A stretch of DNA of 64,000 bases. Origin: Dromaius novaehollandiae. Taxonomy: Eukaryota > Chordata > Aves > Casuariiformes > Dromaiidae. The stretch spans positions 140,809,517 through 140,873,516 of the forward strand of contig NC_088099.1 of assembly GCF_036370855.1 (NCBI RefSeq). Direction: 5' to 3'. Position 1 is the stretch's first letter. The number at the start of each line of letters is the position of its first letter. Shown one piece after another: positions 21,841 through 35,715 of the stretch. The position numbers were made by a program, and so were the translations under genes. Under the pieces are notes generated by a model that was not told the DNA's origin, made no database searches, and saw nothing but the letters and a program-made list of their open reading frames with translations.

Positions 21841-24800
21841 TGGAGTGTCTGGTGGTAAGGGACAAGAAAATCTCTTTTTAAGTGTTGTGGTTTAAATCCA
21901 TCTCTGTATTTTATGCAGACTTACCTGCTGTCAGTCAGTTGTTCTGGAATTGATTTGTTAGCCCCAAAACACTAGGAGAGTTGTTAGTAAGGTGAAATCT
22001 TATGTGCTGTACATGATTCATTCTGTGTCTGTTAGTGCCCTTTCTGTGTTACCTATAAATTAAAAGTGTGCTTTTGGTTTATTCCTTTCCAGATTGCATA
22101 TGAAGCAAGAATTTGAATATATTCTAGAAAAAAACACTGAACCTTTGCACTGCCCATTCCATGTATATTGCTGCCTTACAGAGGTGTGCATATTTTATAA
22201 GACAAACCAGAATTTTTACACAGCTTGTGCTTTGTGCCTTCCTTACAGAATAAAGCTGTTCAGAATGCATGCATGGCATTCATTTCTTTCATAGCTCTTG
22301 GCATAACTATATGGTTCTAATTTTTCCTCAGGTCTTCGGGGAATTTTTATTTGTTGAAGTAAATCCTTGTCATTTGTCATGTTTTGCCTGATTGCCTTGT
22401 TGCAAATCATATATCAGGCGTTCCTTCTGCAATAGGAATGTATGGGGAGAATAAAAATCCACTTGTTCTAGTTAGCAGAACTGCCTTCTGACCCTGTTCT
22501 GCCCAAGATTTTGGGTTCGGGCCTGCTTTCTTCTCTCAGTGGACCAAGCAGGGGAATAGGCTTGAGAGCTTACTCTAGACACAGGATAAGCTCTGAGTAT
22601 CCCTGCCAGGAAATTAAAACAAGACTAGAGAACTATGGGAGGGAACTGAAAGGAGAATGAGCAGAAGACCATAGAAGGTAATTTGTCTCTTCTTGACAGC
22701 ATAGCTTCTTTTTTGTTGCAACATAAATGAAGATATCAGTTCTAATCAATTTTGAATCTAAAAACTATTTCTGTTGCAGGCTGATACACATGCCATTTGT
22801 AGACTGATCCTGCATCTTTCCTTCACAACTAAATGTCCTTTAAAGGATTCCTGTGTGCAAGAGGATTTTCTTGAAAGATACTATCTATGTTATGAAACTT
22901 CTCTTGTATAAGTTTGTGAGTGATAACATTGTTTAGCAGGCCAGCCTTTTACAGTTTCCTCCTCCTGGCTCAGCTGCAGCCTAGACCTGTAGAGGGAACT
23001 TGCTGGGGTTTAAAGAGCAAAGCACTGAGCTCATTTCTGCACACCTGTCCATTATTTTAAAAGTTACAACAAACTTTCACTCATTTTCAAAGGCTTTCCA
23101 GACTTCAAAGTGAGATCCTTCCTTCCTGAACGTAGGTGAAAAAATTCTGATTCTAAGTTCATACATTTAATATTTTGAGATAAAATTTAATTCTTGCACT
23201 TTATATATTCCAAATCCTCAGAACAGATTTTTAATAACCACAAAATCAAAGGAACAACTTCTAGCATAATCTCCAGAGAAGATTTTACATTTGTCTTTAG
23301 GGCAGTGCTAGACTTGCCTGCCCCTTCAATGATATGATTTATGAATGCTGTAAAGCTGTCAGCCAGTGTGTATAAAAGTTTATCTTTGTTTCTGAATATC
23401 TTGTCTGTAAACACTCTTTTACACAATGGAGGTTTAGGGAAAAATAATGTAATTGTTGCTAAATGATGATTCCGCAATGTTTTTGTTTTCTTTTTCTAAG
23501 CAATGTATTGAATAGATTTTCTTGTGATGAGGAATTTTCAAATTGGATTAAACCACCTATGTCTTTATTTAAATGTTCTGATTTTCACTTTCTCAAGTTC
23601 AGCTTTGAATAGCTTTAGCAATAATTCTCTTCTGGGAGTTTTAGTTCTCATGCAAAGGTCTTTTTCAGGAAAGAGAACTATTTCCAACACATTCCTTATA
23701 TTTTTTAATTCTCTCATAAGCTCAGTAAGTGGGTAGTGGTGAGGGTGAATAGTATAGCTGTTCACATGCAGTTCTCCCTTCAGAGGCTTGTGTTTGTGTC
23801 TGAAGATGACAAGGACCTTCAGATAATTGTCATCTCACTAATCAAATCACTAGCACTTCTGAAAAACTAGTTCTTTCAAAGAAAAAAACTATGTAGAAAT
23901 GGCCTGATCTTTCTGAAATCTCATGGAGACACCTGTATATAGCGTGGTTCTCTGAAGTCTCCTCAAAACTAAAGGATTTGATTAAAACTGCTGGGCTGTT
24001 GGAAATTTGGCATCCATACATAGATAAAAGTAACCAAAATGAGCATATAAGATCTCTGCCATTATCTTTTAAATATCAAGTATATCTTCTTGTGTCATAG
24101 TTAAATATTTCCCCTCTACAATCTTAATTCATCAGGAAATTCCTGTGGCCTTCCAGGCCACATCAGCAAGTCAACACAGTAATGGGCAGCCCCCAAACCA
24201 TGATGCCTTTGGTGCTGTGCCTGGAATTTTGAGGATCTACTTAGTGGAAGAATTGCTCAAACCTAATCTCTTCCTGAATGAACTATTCCCCTTTGTTCCT
24301 TGGCTAGGACTTTGTACTTCATTCACTCTCTGTGTGGCTTCCTGCAGTAGAGATAAATGGTCAAGGGCCACCTATCTTTCCTGCATCACTTCTGTTCTGT
24401 TAACGGGAAAAGCCATCAATGCTCTGCTAAAAAAATTTCTGTGTTACTATTTTTGTGCAAAAGAGATACAGACTGCAAAATTCTTTATCACTTTAGCTGT
24501 TAACTAAGGAGGCGATGACTAAGGTTGTTTCTCTTCACATTTTTCTTGAATGATCCAGCTTGATCTCTTGGCTTTTCAAAGAATTCCAGCTGATGCACTA
24601 AATGTCTTTTTGTAAGTCCCTTTAACGTTGTTCACCTTCACATCAGCACAACTCAACCATTTTGGCCTCTGGCTTCATGTCAGTTGTTTAAGATTTGTAC
24701 CTGTTACAGTACCAGACTTTTAAGTGGGGAAGCATGTTGTCTTTGTTGTCTTGTTTGTAGAGCTGCACAAGGCAAGAAGGGATTGTCAGATACCAAAAGG

Positions 24801-25360
24801 CTATTATTAAAGTGGAAGGATGATTATAGCACAATGAATTCAATATGCATTGATTCAGGATAAGTTTTCATAACTTGATGTGCTTCCTCTGTAAATAAAA
24901 TCCATCTTGTGATCCAGCTTTCAGCTGCTGCATACTGCCATCTGTAAAGAATAGGTACAAGAAATATTAACCCTGTTCTCCTTTAATAAAAAGACTTGAA
25001 CAGCCTTCTATAGAGATTTACCTGCACAAAGTCAAAAGCTTTGGTCATATTAGTTTAATCTTTTTTAATTCTACCTGCTATGAAATGGAATATACACCAA
25101 AACTGGCAGACAGGGTAAAGGTTTGGTCTCTAAGCACAATAAAGAGAAAAGATACATTGCTATTAATGTTCTCAGGACTGTTAATGACAGCCTCAGAAGT
25201 AGTCTTTGCGTTTGTGTTTGCTGCATACATTTGACCATTAACTGAAGAAATAATTTACTAGCATTAAGCAATCACCTGAGAGTCTGTGACACGCTACAGG
25301 CCAGAAATACTAGAAATGCATTCGCCCAAACATGTCAACTATAGGTTTTGGCAAGATCTA

Positions 25361-25445
25361 AGGACCCAATCCTGTAAATGCCAAGGGTCTTATATTGAAT
25401 TGATGGTACTTTGCAGAAAATACCTGGCACCCTGCAAGATTTACT
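25361..25445. repeat. Imperfect palindromic ancient repeat (CCTGTAAATG type)
   Basis: AGGACCCAATCCTGTAAATG on the left and GGCACCCTGCAAGATTTACT on the right flank a centre ATTGAATTGATGGTACTTTG. The layout resembles an old sauropsid palindrome with ATCCTGCAAACAC arms and a CCATTGAAGTCAATGGG centre. Diverged; the family name is uncertain. Confidence 0.45.
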
Positions 25446-25890
25446 GTTGTACAATAAATTGCTTTCATTTCACTGTTGGAGAGTGTTATCACAAGTATTT
25501 AGCAACTTTTGACCATTGCTGAGTTTTGACAGGAGGTAGAACTGAGTGAAAATTGCTCTGTTACTCTCAACAAGCACACACCTATTTTATACTTTGGATG
25601 AGTGTATTTGTTGCTCAGATTTCTTGGCCACTTCTGAAGGAACACTTAATAGGAAGTTCAGACACTTCCTAGAGAAGTCTTCCTGTATAGAGCAATGTCA
25701 CAATAATTCAATGTGCCAAAACTGTGGAATTTTAGTTCCTTGCACAGTTCACATAGGAGATCTTTGGACCTTAGATCCCTTTATTACCAATGCCTGATAA
25801 CCACAATGGCACATGTTGCACTGGCCACTGATATGTCCTAAAAACATTATCAGAGTAAATTTGCTATTTATACAGTGAGGGAGTAAAGTA

Positions 25891-25943
25891 TATTTATGTA
25901 TTCATACAATGTATTTGTATTTGTATTTATGTATTCATACAAT
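25891..25943 (+). repeat. 33-bp tandem duplication
   Basis: TATTTATGTATTCATACAAT occurs at 25891-25910 and again at 25924-25943, with GTATTTGTATTTG between, giving a period of 33 bp. AT-rich slippage-type duplication. Confidence 0.85.
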
Positions 25944-28900
25944 ATATTGACTTTTAAAATACAATGGATATACCAATATTAAAAAGAATTATAAAATTAA
26001 ACACAAACAGGAAAAAAAGATTGATCTGGCATTCAGATTCTTAAAACTAGAAGGTTTGATTACTTTCCTTTAATACTAAACCAGCAAGCCAAAAAAAGTA
26101 GAAGTTCTTACCTTCTACCATAATGCCTCCCACTGCTGCCCACAAAAACCTGCATTACAACCTCTAGAAATGAAACAAAATGCTGCTTGAACTGTGATTA
26201 AAAAAAACCAAAACACTTAGCACTCCTACACATCTTGGAAACATCTAGTAATTTGGCCACTGAACCCCTTGGGGTATTTCCTAGAAACAGAATTGAGCAA
26301 GACAGAAAATATTTTTGTCACACTGTTATGGGCATAATGATATGACACGAATCCTTGATTTATAAAATATTAACCAAAGTGTGACATCCTCTTTCTTTTG
26401 GTGCATATTTAAAGTGTACTTCAATATTTTCATTCATTATTTCACTGCCAAAAATCATGAAGAACTCTTGAAATTATGATTGCAAAGCTTCGGTCCATTG
26501 TGACTACAATTAGCCTTGGTCTTTGTTCTCTGAGATAAAGCTTAACACAACAGAACACTGGAAATGTGTTTTAGGATAATTTTTCTGTTTTACTTCTTCT
26601 TAAGTTTCAAGCTGACTGTCCTCAGTGTTAGTTGTGTCAGTGTTTTGAATGCTGTCATGTTTTCACTCCCATAATAAAATCCTTCTGAACAGTTATAAGC
26701 AAGCTGCAGAAAGATTAATTTTAGAATATTACTCACCGTGTAATAGAAGCTTTCTATTGTGAGAGAGCTTCACATCCTAAGTCAGAATTGCTTAGTGATT
26801 TTTCTTACAGAAAGGATATTAATTTTGTTTTTACCTTTATCAGGCTCAGTTCTGGTATTGCTGCTGTGTGTTTTCCAGGTGTTGCTACCATGAGGTTTTG
26901 AGCCCCCTAACAATGAGTATGAGTACAAAGAACAGTAATTTCCTATGGGGACATGAGCCCAAAAAAGCTTTTCAACACATTCCACAAAACCAAGCCATTA
27001 TCATTCAATAGCCTCGAGAGGATTAGAAACTAAAAAAAGAAGTCTCTCGAATCTCACTCAGAGTGTGATACTGATGAATTCCTGTGTAGTTTGGCCTGAT
27101 GCTGCTCACAGTGAATCTGTGGCAAAAATCTGAGCTCTATTCCTGCCCAGGAAAGGGCATTTCAAACCCTCGGGCCCACACAGCTGACCCCTCACTCCCT
27201 CTTTTCCATGGTGCTTGCAGGGGTGGGCAGAAGTGGCATCTCTACTTTTTTCAGCACTGGCTCGCGGGATTTGAGCACTTCAAAATTTCCCTGCCTTACC
27301 GTAAAGGGATTTCTTAGTAGTACGGGACAGATCTCAGCTCTGTCCAGAGGAACCTTCTTGGCAGCACAGGAAATTCCCAGATGGTCAGGAGGAATTTTAA
27401 AGGGCTAGAGGGGCGCGTTGCAAAATGCTAGCCTGGCACTGGTGGAGACTGAGGTCTGTTATTTATAGAGCAGCAGAGCCAGAAAACAGATGGTGTGCTT
27501 CCTCATAATATGCTCTACAATCGCCGTATTGTGTCAGCATAAATTTGTGGGGTACCACATCAAGAACGGAGATGACAGCATGGTCTCTGTCCCCAGCCAG
27601 TTCTTCCCCCAGTGTGCCTAGAAAGGCAGCAGCTTACTCTGTGCGCAATGGCAGTTTTAAAATACAAGCAAGACCACTTTTAGAAAGACCGGGAACAACA
27701 GTGCAAGTCAGAAATCACTTCAGTGGCATCAGTGGAGTGATGCCAATGTCAATCTACTGCAGTTGAAAGACTCCAGCCCAGTCTGTGAGAAGCAGACAAA
27801 CTCAGATTTTTGTTCATTTGAGGATATGCCCGTGTGTATAGCTTTTATTATGTGCACAGGCATCTCCCAACACTCCCCAGGCTTGCAAGTGGGATGTATG
27901 TCTCATGAGAACAATTTTTAAAAGAAATTTTCAGTATTTCCTTATTTGTGCACATCAAAAATGACATAAATGCAACTTCGCCTGTGAGTTTTTTCAGCAG
28001 TTCTCTTTCCAGTTCCTCAAAAAACCAAAGGAGAGCAGAGGTGCCTGCTGAAATAGAAGCAGTCAAATTGATCAAGCAGATTACCTTAATTTAAAGCTAG
28101 TTTGGTATTCTATCTGGCTTGTATTTTCAGTGATCATTTGAGCTGTACCTCGTTTCTTTGTTTTTTTGTGCTGAAGCCAGCCAGGAAATGTTTTGGCCTC
28201 TTTTTCTGAAATGTTCTAAAATAGAAAAATATTTTTGTTTAAGTTTTCTGCAGATTATTTGGACTTTTCTGTGGGACAGCTAACACTGTAGTTCTGTGAC
28301 AGAATTGCTAAGTGACGAATGTAATCTAGAGACTTTCTTTCAGAGAAGGGACTGGGACTTGAGACCTCAGTTAAAAGTAGCTGTGTGACACAGGGCAACA
28401 TTTCAAAATGATTTTTTTTTTGTGGTTTTTCAGTCAAAAGTTTATGTTTCTTGGGTGAAGAAAGCTGCCTTTTAAAAAAGATTTAAATTAAACATTCTTT
28501 TATTTTCAGAAATAGACCTTTTCATAAAATGAAAGAAATGTTATTGGAAAGTGTTTTTCTGCCCATAAAATGCAAATCAGCAGGCTTCTATAAAGTGACT
28601 CCTTTAGTGACTTGTGCCTTGAGTGAAAGTAGCATCTAGTTCCAGTATTATCTTGGGATATGAAAGAGAAGCCTAAGGGCAATTGCCTTGTATAGCAGCC
28701 GCTGAGATGTTAAAAAAAAGGGATGCACTGTATGGTCTTGTACTCTTTATCTGGGAATGGTTGCTTCTGCAGATCCTTTTTTCTTTCTGAAGAAGATAGA
28801 GAGAATATGCATGTGGAATGTTGTTGATACAGAAAAGATTATGCAAACTGTCCCCATTGAACCAGACATCTGAGTTCAGAGAAAGCTATTTGTAACTTTT

Positions 28901-30270
28901 CTTTCACTGCTATGGTTTACAGTTTGACTAAGAAAAGTATTTTGTAGCTGGCTTATTTAGTTCATGCTGAAGGAAAAAAAAATCATCAACTGCAAAAGAG
29001 AAAGCTCTTGCAACAATTATGTTGGGAAGAAAACAAGTAGATCAGTGCTGAACACATGATAATGTTCCAATGTTGTGTTTAGTGATGTATTAGAAATGCA
29101 CATCTGGATGTTCCAGAGCTGATCAGAAAACCAGAGGCTCTTTTTTTCTGAACTTGGTGGTGTTTGCATAAGCTCAAAGAAATTGTTAACCTTGGTGGAT
29201 GTACTGTGCACCTATTCCAGCATAATTTAGGGCACAACTTGAAAGCAGATTTCCAGTATAGAGTGAGTGGAGCAAATTCTGGGCAAATAGGGGTGTATGT
29301 GTTTGTTCTGGCGTCTTCTTCTGATATCTTTTAACACTGTATTCCAGTCACCAAGCCCACGTACATTTTACTTTTCTGTTTCCATACTGCAAAATGCTGA
29401 CAGAAAAGCTCACTCTGAAGGTGACCAGGTAAGATACAAAAAACAACAAGATCCATTTGTGTGGAGTATTTCTCTCCATTAATGGTCTCTCTGTTTGCCT
29501 GGATTTTTAATCTGCTCTTGTTTTTCATCTTGTGTTATCTTTGATAATAAGCGAGGAAATTCACGTCTGTGATTCTTTTATATAATGTTTTTGCAAAATG
29601 TTTTTTATTAAAGATGTCTTTTTATTAAAGATTCCAATCAAAATTTGACTATTAATGCCTTACTTTTGGACTTCTTTTGTGTATGGATAAACTAGTTTGC
29701 CCAGTTATTAAATCCAGAAATTATTCTATAGTGTTACTATCTGGAAACAAGTAATGTAAGTTTTCTGTACTTCTTTTAATTTCATACAACTGATAAAAGG
29801 TCAGTATCAGACCACTTGGCCATCACAATTCATGACAATTAAATAATGCATATTAAACAGAATGTGTAGTGGAGCAGGAACAAATCTGTTTTTAATACAG
29901 ATGAAATGTGATTGCAATAAATATTTTGAGGATTTTTAGCTTGGAAGAAAGTTTGCAGAGTTACTGTAAAATCTGAGAAGAAATTGTTACAATGAAGATA
30001 TTTCAAATTGTGAACAAAAGTTTACTTGCATTTTCTGATAAAAATTAAGCATCTAGGATGAAATTCTAGCTATAGTGATGTCAAAGGCAGAACTTCATTG
30101 ATCTCAGCGAAGTCAAGACCTCATATCAAGCCTTCTGATTTACTTTCAGCCATTAAGAAAGAAATGTTCATGCCATACTTCCAGCTCATACATCTATTTT
30201 AGCTCCCTTTAATATTGTCAGAGCTTCTGTGTTTGCTTTAATGTCCTGCATCCATTGTTTAACCTTCAGT

Positions 30271-30375
30271 ATCCAGGATCTCAATGCATTTTACAGATAT
30301 CAGTGAACTGAGCTTCATAGCAATCAGAAGGGTCGGCCATAGTATTAATTTTGTTCTCATTGTGCAGTGGAAAAT
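30271..30375 (-). repeat. Possible MIR/L2-like relic, reverse strand
   Basis: ATCTCAATGCATTTTACAGA followed by GTGAACTGAGCTTCATAGCA and a distant TCTCATTGTGCAGTGGAAAA resemble the antisense 3' end of MIR-like SINEs (CTCAAAGCACTTTACAAACA ... CCATTTTACAGATGGGGAAA). The divergence is high and other families are possible. Confidence 0.35.
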
Positions 30376-33300
30376 CCAAGGTATATAAAGGCTATCTGGT
30401 GTATCTTCTGACACTTGGGAAATCTAAGTACAACCAACAATAAAACCAACACCTGAGGCAGCTATAGTGTTTATACGATAATCATCAAAATCTGCCTCAC
30501 TAATCCAGACGATAGATAAATCCATCTGTCTCTGAGGTTACCCATCCCATTGCAGGCCAGGAGTTATATTTTTTGTGATAGAAAATGATGGGCTAATTTC
30601 ATAGTTGCTGTAAATTGACACTGTTCAACCTAGATTAGCAGAATGGTGCTGATTTAAAACAGGTCAGTATCTGGAAAATTGTGCTTGCACCAAAAATTCA
30701 TTCTCTTAAAAAAAAAAATGTCGTATACTTTTCAAAACCTGTGTACCAATATGCCAAGTGACAAGTCCCATTGTTGAGAGTTTCACCTTTTAAAATGATA
30801 GCAAGAAAAAATGTTGGAACAAAATTTAAACCATGTTGTAAAAACATAGAGAGCAGGCCTTTCATTCAGAAAGGCTGCTTTGAGCCGTGAAACTGTAGGA
30901 GGTTAACGCTTGTGAAAACTGGGACATTGAATCAAGGCTTGTGTGTTCAAGTGTAAACATCTTGTACTTTTTTGAGGTTTAAAATAGTTGAGCTTCCCCT
31001 CCATTAAGAATAATTTAAAAATATTAACGGGTAGCCACAGCTGTTATCTGGAAAGTTTCCTTCACAGCTGGTTCCTTGCTGTCTTTGCCCCTGTTACTAA
31101 GATTTGCCTACATGGACTTGCCTGCTGTATTAGAATGGAAATGAAGTTGGCAAGAGCTCCTGTGTGTATGCAGACTAATTGATTTTCTCATTTAATTTCC
31201 AAAGTGGCCAATGTTTTTGCCTTCTTAAGAGACCAGTCCTGGTCACAAAACCTGATGTGCAAAGGACGACACTGAATAGTGCTGCTATGGGGCAGTGTAT
31301 CTTCAGCACCGTCCTGGCAAAATCTGAACCATTTGATGCCTAGTGCTGAGTTTCAACCATTTCCTCTCCTTATTAATTAAAAATCTTTCCTGAACTGAAA
31401 AAATTCTGCTATGTAACAGCTTATTGCTTCTTGTCACTGCACAGCATGTATGGAAACATATCTAACATAAATTCCTAAACTGATAAAAGGAAAAGTAAAA
31501 TCTGAAACTTATTGAAAGTGTTGCACAATATGTTATATAACTTATTAACAATAAAATCACTGTCCACCGGGGTTAAGTATGATGACAGGTAAAATATAGA
31601 GCATTTGCTGCCTTGCACAAATCACACTTAAAACTTACTCAAATGATTTGTAAAAAAGTATAGAGGCACTATCATTTGATCTAAAGGAAGTACAGTAAAG
31701 CTTTTTATTCAATTACCAATAGGAAAATCACGCAGTTTAATGGCAGTTTTGGAGCAATTTTTAATTTTATTTTCCTTTTAATATATGCTGTTTGAGGTTT
31801 CAAACTATTTTAAGAGGATCCTGTAAATTCAGAACATTGAAGTGTGTTAGGAGAAAAAAGTAAAATCTTACTTTCACCTGTTTGTTGCTCAGTGAATCTG
31901 AGTTTGTCACATATTTATCTAAACTTGTATTGTGTGAAAATAGTTTGTTAAGGCAAGCAATTGTTAGCACTGTCATATACCATGTAAAGATATGAGCCAT
32001 TAAAAATAAATAAGCCTCAATGATATAGTAAAAATATAATGAGCATCAGGAGGAAAGACATGACCCAACTGTTGTGTAGAAAACACATCAAGTTTGCTGC
32101 AGTAAAAAGAAAGATAAGCACATCCCAAAGAACAATGCTGTTATGACTGAAAAGTTGTAGAAGACTTATCAATCAAAGATAAATGATCAGGTCTTTCATC
32201 AATATCTCAAATGCTCCTTGCAATAGAAAAATCAGCTTTCATGTGAGCTTTTGGGATGATCTATATTTTAATATTCTTCTTTTATGTTATCAATGTTAAT
32301 TATAATCTGATTTTGATTAATTTCTCTCAGTGACCTAAGTCATTCTTCCTTTCTTGTTATGCTTACTGGAAAATTCTCTGACTTTGCTTCTGTTTCCCTT
32401 TATGTTGGCTCTAGGTCAGTACAGTACCTTTGAGTACAAGAAAATGTAACTACAAGGCATTGTTTGTTTTTGCATATGCACGCATAATTTTGAACAGATG
32501 TTTCCAAGTATATTCTTGATTTAAATAATTGTCACTAACTTCAACACATGCTTGTTTTTAATTTTTGTTCTACTTTTATGTTTTGCATTGTTGCCTGGGA
32601 GATTCAGAGCTGCAAAGCTCTTTTGGCAACACCAAAATGGACTTAAGTGAAGGTAGGTAGGAAACTCCATTGTATGAAAGTATCCAAAATACTCAGACTC
32701 AGCATGGTTGTTTGGTACAGGGGGGACTGGTGAGAAGTGAGACCAGAGGTACTGACTGCAATCTGAATTAACAATCACTACTAGCATAACAGATTTTGAG
32801 AGTTACTGCAGAGCAGCTTTCATCTGAAGGTAATCTAATTTCTGGCGAGGCCAACTCTTCCTTCAGATACCCACCAGAGCATGGAAGGATTGAAAAAAGT
32901 GATAAACATGATCTTTTCTTCTTGTTTCAACACATGTGCCAAGCAGAGTTTGGCAGACCTCTTTATGGCAGACCAGTTATGACCCAGAAATCCCTGAGTC
33001 ATGTTAGCTGTGCATACTATTCTGTAGAGTAAGATGCAGGAGGGATTATATCCTGTCAAGGAATTCATGAATGTTGTAGGAGAAGGATATTGAATGGGAC
33101 TCAAAACTTCTGCAATTCTGAATTACAATCTATATACAGGAAGGACCTTTAATCACTTTTTGTCTATTATTTATTATCATGGAATTCACATATACCAGCT
33201 TCAGAAATGATTTTAGCTAGCTCTATTACAAATGTGAAAAGGAAGCTCTCTTCAGCACAGGCCAATCTTATTTAAACTCAGTACTATTGTTAAAGTCATC

Positions 33301-33744
33301 AGCAATAATATGTATGTCTCTGCTGTTAACAATCCTGTTAGAAAATACATATTTTTATATTGTTATCTTGACATATAATAATTCTGATGTAAGCACTAAG
33401 AATTTTATGTTTAATGTAGGTATTATCCATGATGCTGATACTGACTTCTATTATGTTAAGGACAAGGTGCAAGTCTTAGGAATGTATTTGCAGTTTAAAT
33501 TCAGCATAGTTTTCTGTTGTGATTAAGTGGCATACTATACCTAACAAATTTGGGGGAATTAATAGGGTCATTCAAACCTTGAATTTCCTGTTCATCACAT
33601 CTATTAAGAGGTTATATAGCAGTAAGTGATGAACAAACACTAAGCTTCAAGTCTTCTGCTAGATATCCTGGACAAGATATGTAGTGAATGGGAAAGAACA
33701 TTTTAAAGATAGCCAGGATGAATCTTCAAAGTATTTGTAGAAAG

Positions 33745-35110
33745 CAATCATCCTCTCTTTTTTGCTAAGTTTAGTTCTCCATGATCCCAATCAGCACAGT
33801 GGCACTTTTCTGCACTTGTTTGAATTAATCTGTCATGAATGCAGGTGACCAGAATTGTACAATTTAAACCTATCTCTACATTTTTATTTCTGTACTAGAA
33901 AGCCTCAGTTAATACAGCTGATATATGCCTTTTTTAGCAGCCACATGACACCATCAATTTTATGATTAACATCAAGGTTTGTATCCTTCTCTGTTATTTT
34001 CAATAATTATTGTTCTAATTTCAGCATCATCAACAACTTCTTATATGATACTTTATCCTCCTAATATCTCCCAATGCTTAGTCATCAGTAAGATTGTGTG
34101 TCAAACTCATTAGTGACACTATTAAATAAGGTTCGTCTCAACATTAACCCATTAAGCACTCCAGTTAGCACTTTATACTTCCTTTTTAGTTCAACCCAAT
34201 GACTCATGTCTTCGGTCATTTCATTAACAAATTGTTAAGGTTGTACTTCTATCACTATTTTTATCATCATAACCTGCTAAAATATTACAAGGTTAGTGTA
34301 GTCAGAGTGAATTACTTTTATTGCATTTTGTATGTGTAAAAATGACAGCTATAAAAGATATCAGATTAAAAAGGACAGTTTCTTTGTTCATCATCAATAT
34401 TATACCTTCTCTCCATTTATCTCTGTATTTTCAATGATTGAAAAACTAAAGTTACTACTGAGGTCAAACTGACAGTTATTTTGACCATTTTTTCTCTTCT
34501 TAAAGAGAGGAACTATTTTTTTCTGTTCTCTAAGAGTATGATAGCAGCTGTATGGAGTAGTATCAAAGCTCCATCTTGCTCCGTATGCTGTCTCCAAGAG
34601 CAAATGCCTAAGGACTAGTACAAAAATCATGATTTTTTGCCTAGCCTCTGAACCCCCAACCATGGTGATATCAGGAATATCTCAGGGATACCCTAAGCCA
34701 GATTTGGTTTCAACATACTTAGTAACACATTGGATTTTTCTTCTGTGTATTTGTCCAGTCTCCACTTGAACTCAGAGATGATGTGGGTACTTTCTCAATC
34801 TGATGAATATAAAAAAAATACATTTCTGAATTTTCACTTAATGGAAAAAATGCTTCAGAACTTGGATTAGGGATATTTTTGTCCTCCTCAGATCATTAAA
34901 GTGCTTGAGTTTTGTTTTAATTTGGTGGCAGAAAGTTCTGTTTCTACAAGCTCATGGTAAATAACCATCTGCCCCCAATTTCTACATCATTATTTTTACG
35001 GAAAATTGAAGCAAAAAGTTTATTCAGTTGTAGGACCATGCCTTTAATTTTCAACCTTGTCCTCACTGCCTAGTTGCCTTATTTCTTCCTTCTTTTTTCT
35101 CTTTTTATTT
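33745..35110 (-). mobile_element. Ancient CR1/L3-like LINE, reverse strand, highly degenerate
   Basis: The plus strand resembles the antisense of old CR1-type LINEs common in turtles and archosaurs. Examples are GCAGGTGACCAGAATTG (33843), GCAGCCACATGACACCATC (33938), GGTTCGTCTCAACATTAACC (about 34131), GAGGTCAAACTGACAGTTAT (about 34460) and GAAAATTGAAGCAAAAAG (about 35000). The order of these anchors is colinear with the element, running backwards through ORF2, with internal deletions. No frame survives. The exact family cannot be fixed without a repeat library. Confidence 0.6.
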
Positions 35111-35334
35111 GTTTTAACTTGACATTAGATAACCTATCCAAGCACCTCTGATCTTTGAGGCATACTTTTATTTCCATATTAATATTTTTTTTTTTGATCA
35201 TTCATTGCAGGCTGCTTTCCAGTTCTTACTCTATTGTTCAGATAGCTTCAAGGAAGATTACAGTATTTTAAAATTAGGTTTCAGTTTATCAGGAATTATT
35301 GCTTCTAATTATCTTTGAAAAGAAATGCTATCCT

Positions 35335-35715
35335 GGCTCAGAAACATCAAGTCTGACGAGCTGGCTTTGTGCCTCAAATCTTGGATTCTCTGAGATCCCA
35401 GGCTGCTGAGGAATGAGAGTGCCTAGGAGTCAAAGCTGACCCAGAAACCTTGGCACTTGGATGCTATGGCTCCCAGGAGCTTCTGAACTCCGCGCTTCAC
35501 GTCTGTCCAGGCTGAAATTGAGCCAAGAACTTGCTAACCTTGGAGGACCTAGGAGTTTGGATCTTTGCAGCAGGCAATTCCAGGACTTTGTGGGTCACAG
35601 GTCCTTGCAAATCCACTCAGTGGCTCTTTGCAGAACTGGGAGGCTGGAATTGATGCCTCCCTGTCAGGAGACAGAGGAGCTGGGAAGTGGAGGTGGTGAG
35701 TCCTGACTGGGAAGC
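35335..35715. other. GC-richer block with loose internal repetition
   Basis: This block follows the old reverse-strand LINE by about 200 bp and differs in composition. Recurring words include GTGCCTAGGAGTCAAAG and GACCTAGGAGTTTGG, GGCTCCCAGGAGCTTCTGAA, and several CCAGG and CTTTGCAG pieces. An 81-codon open frame (35461-35706) crosses it but matches nothing I know. Probably a decayed repeat of unknown type. Confidence 0.35.

Larger units (their letters stand above)
14365..25360. other. Intron 1, first part, no exon seen
   Basis: AT-rich intronic DNA containing the 17-bp tandem units and the microsatellite listed. Open frames such as the 127-codon minus-strand frame at 16064-16447 and the 120-codon frame at 24145-24507 start with GTG and resemble nothing known. 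Confidence 0.6.
25446..33744. other. Intron 1, second part, no exon seen
   Basis: Holds the 33-bp duplication, a possible MIR/L2-like relic near 30300, and a moderately GC-richer stretch at about 27100-27770 with overlapping short frames. A TTTTTATTAAAGAT word is repeated at 29602 and 29619. No gene is supported. Confidence 0.55.

Noticed and set aside
24145..24507. 120-codon open frame on the plus strand with a hydrophobic stretch
   Set aside because: It starts at GTG, shows no recognisable domain and sits deep in intron 1 without promoter or splice signals.
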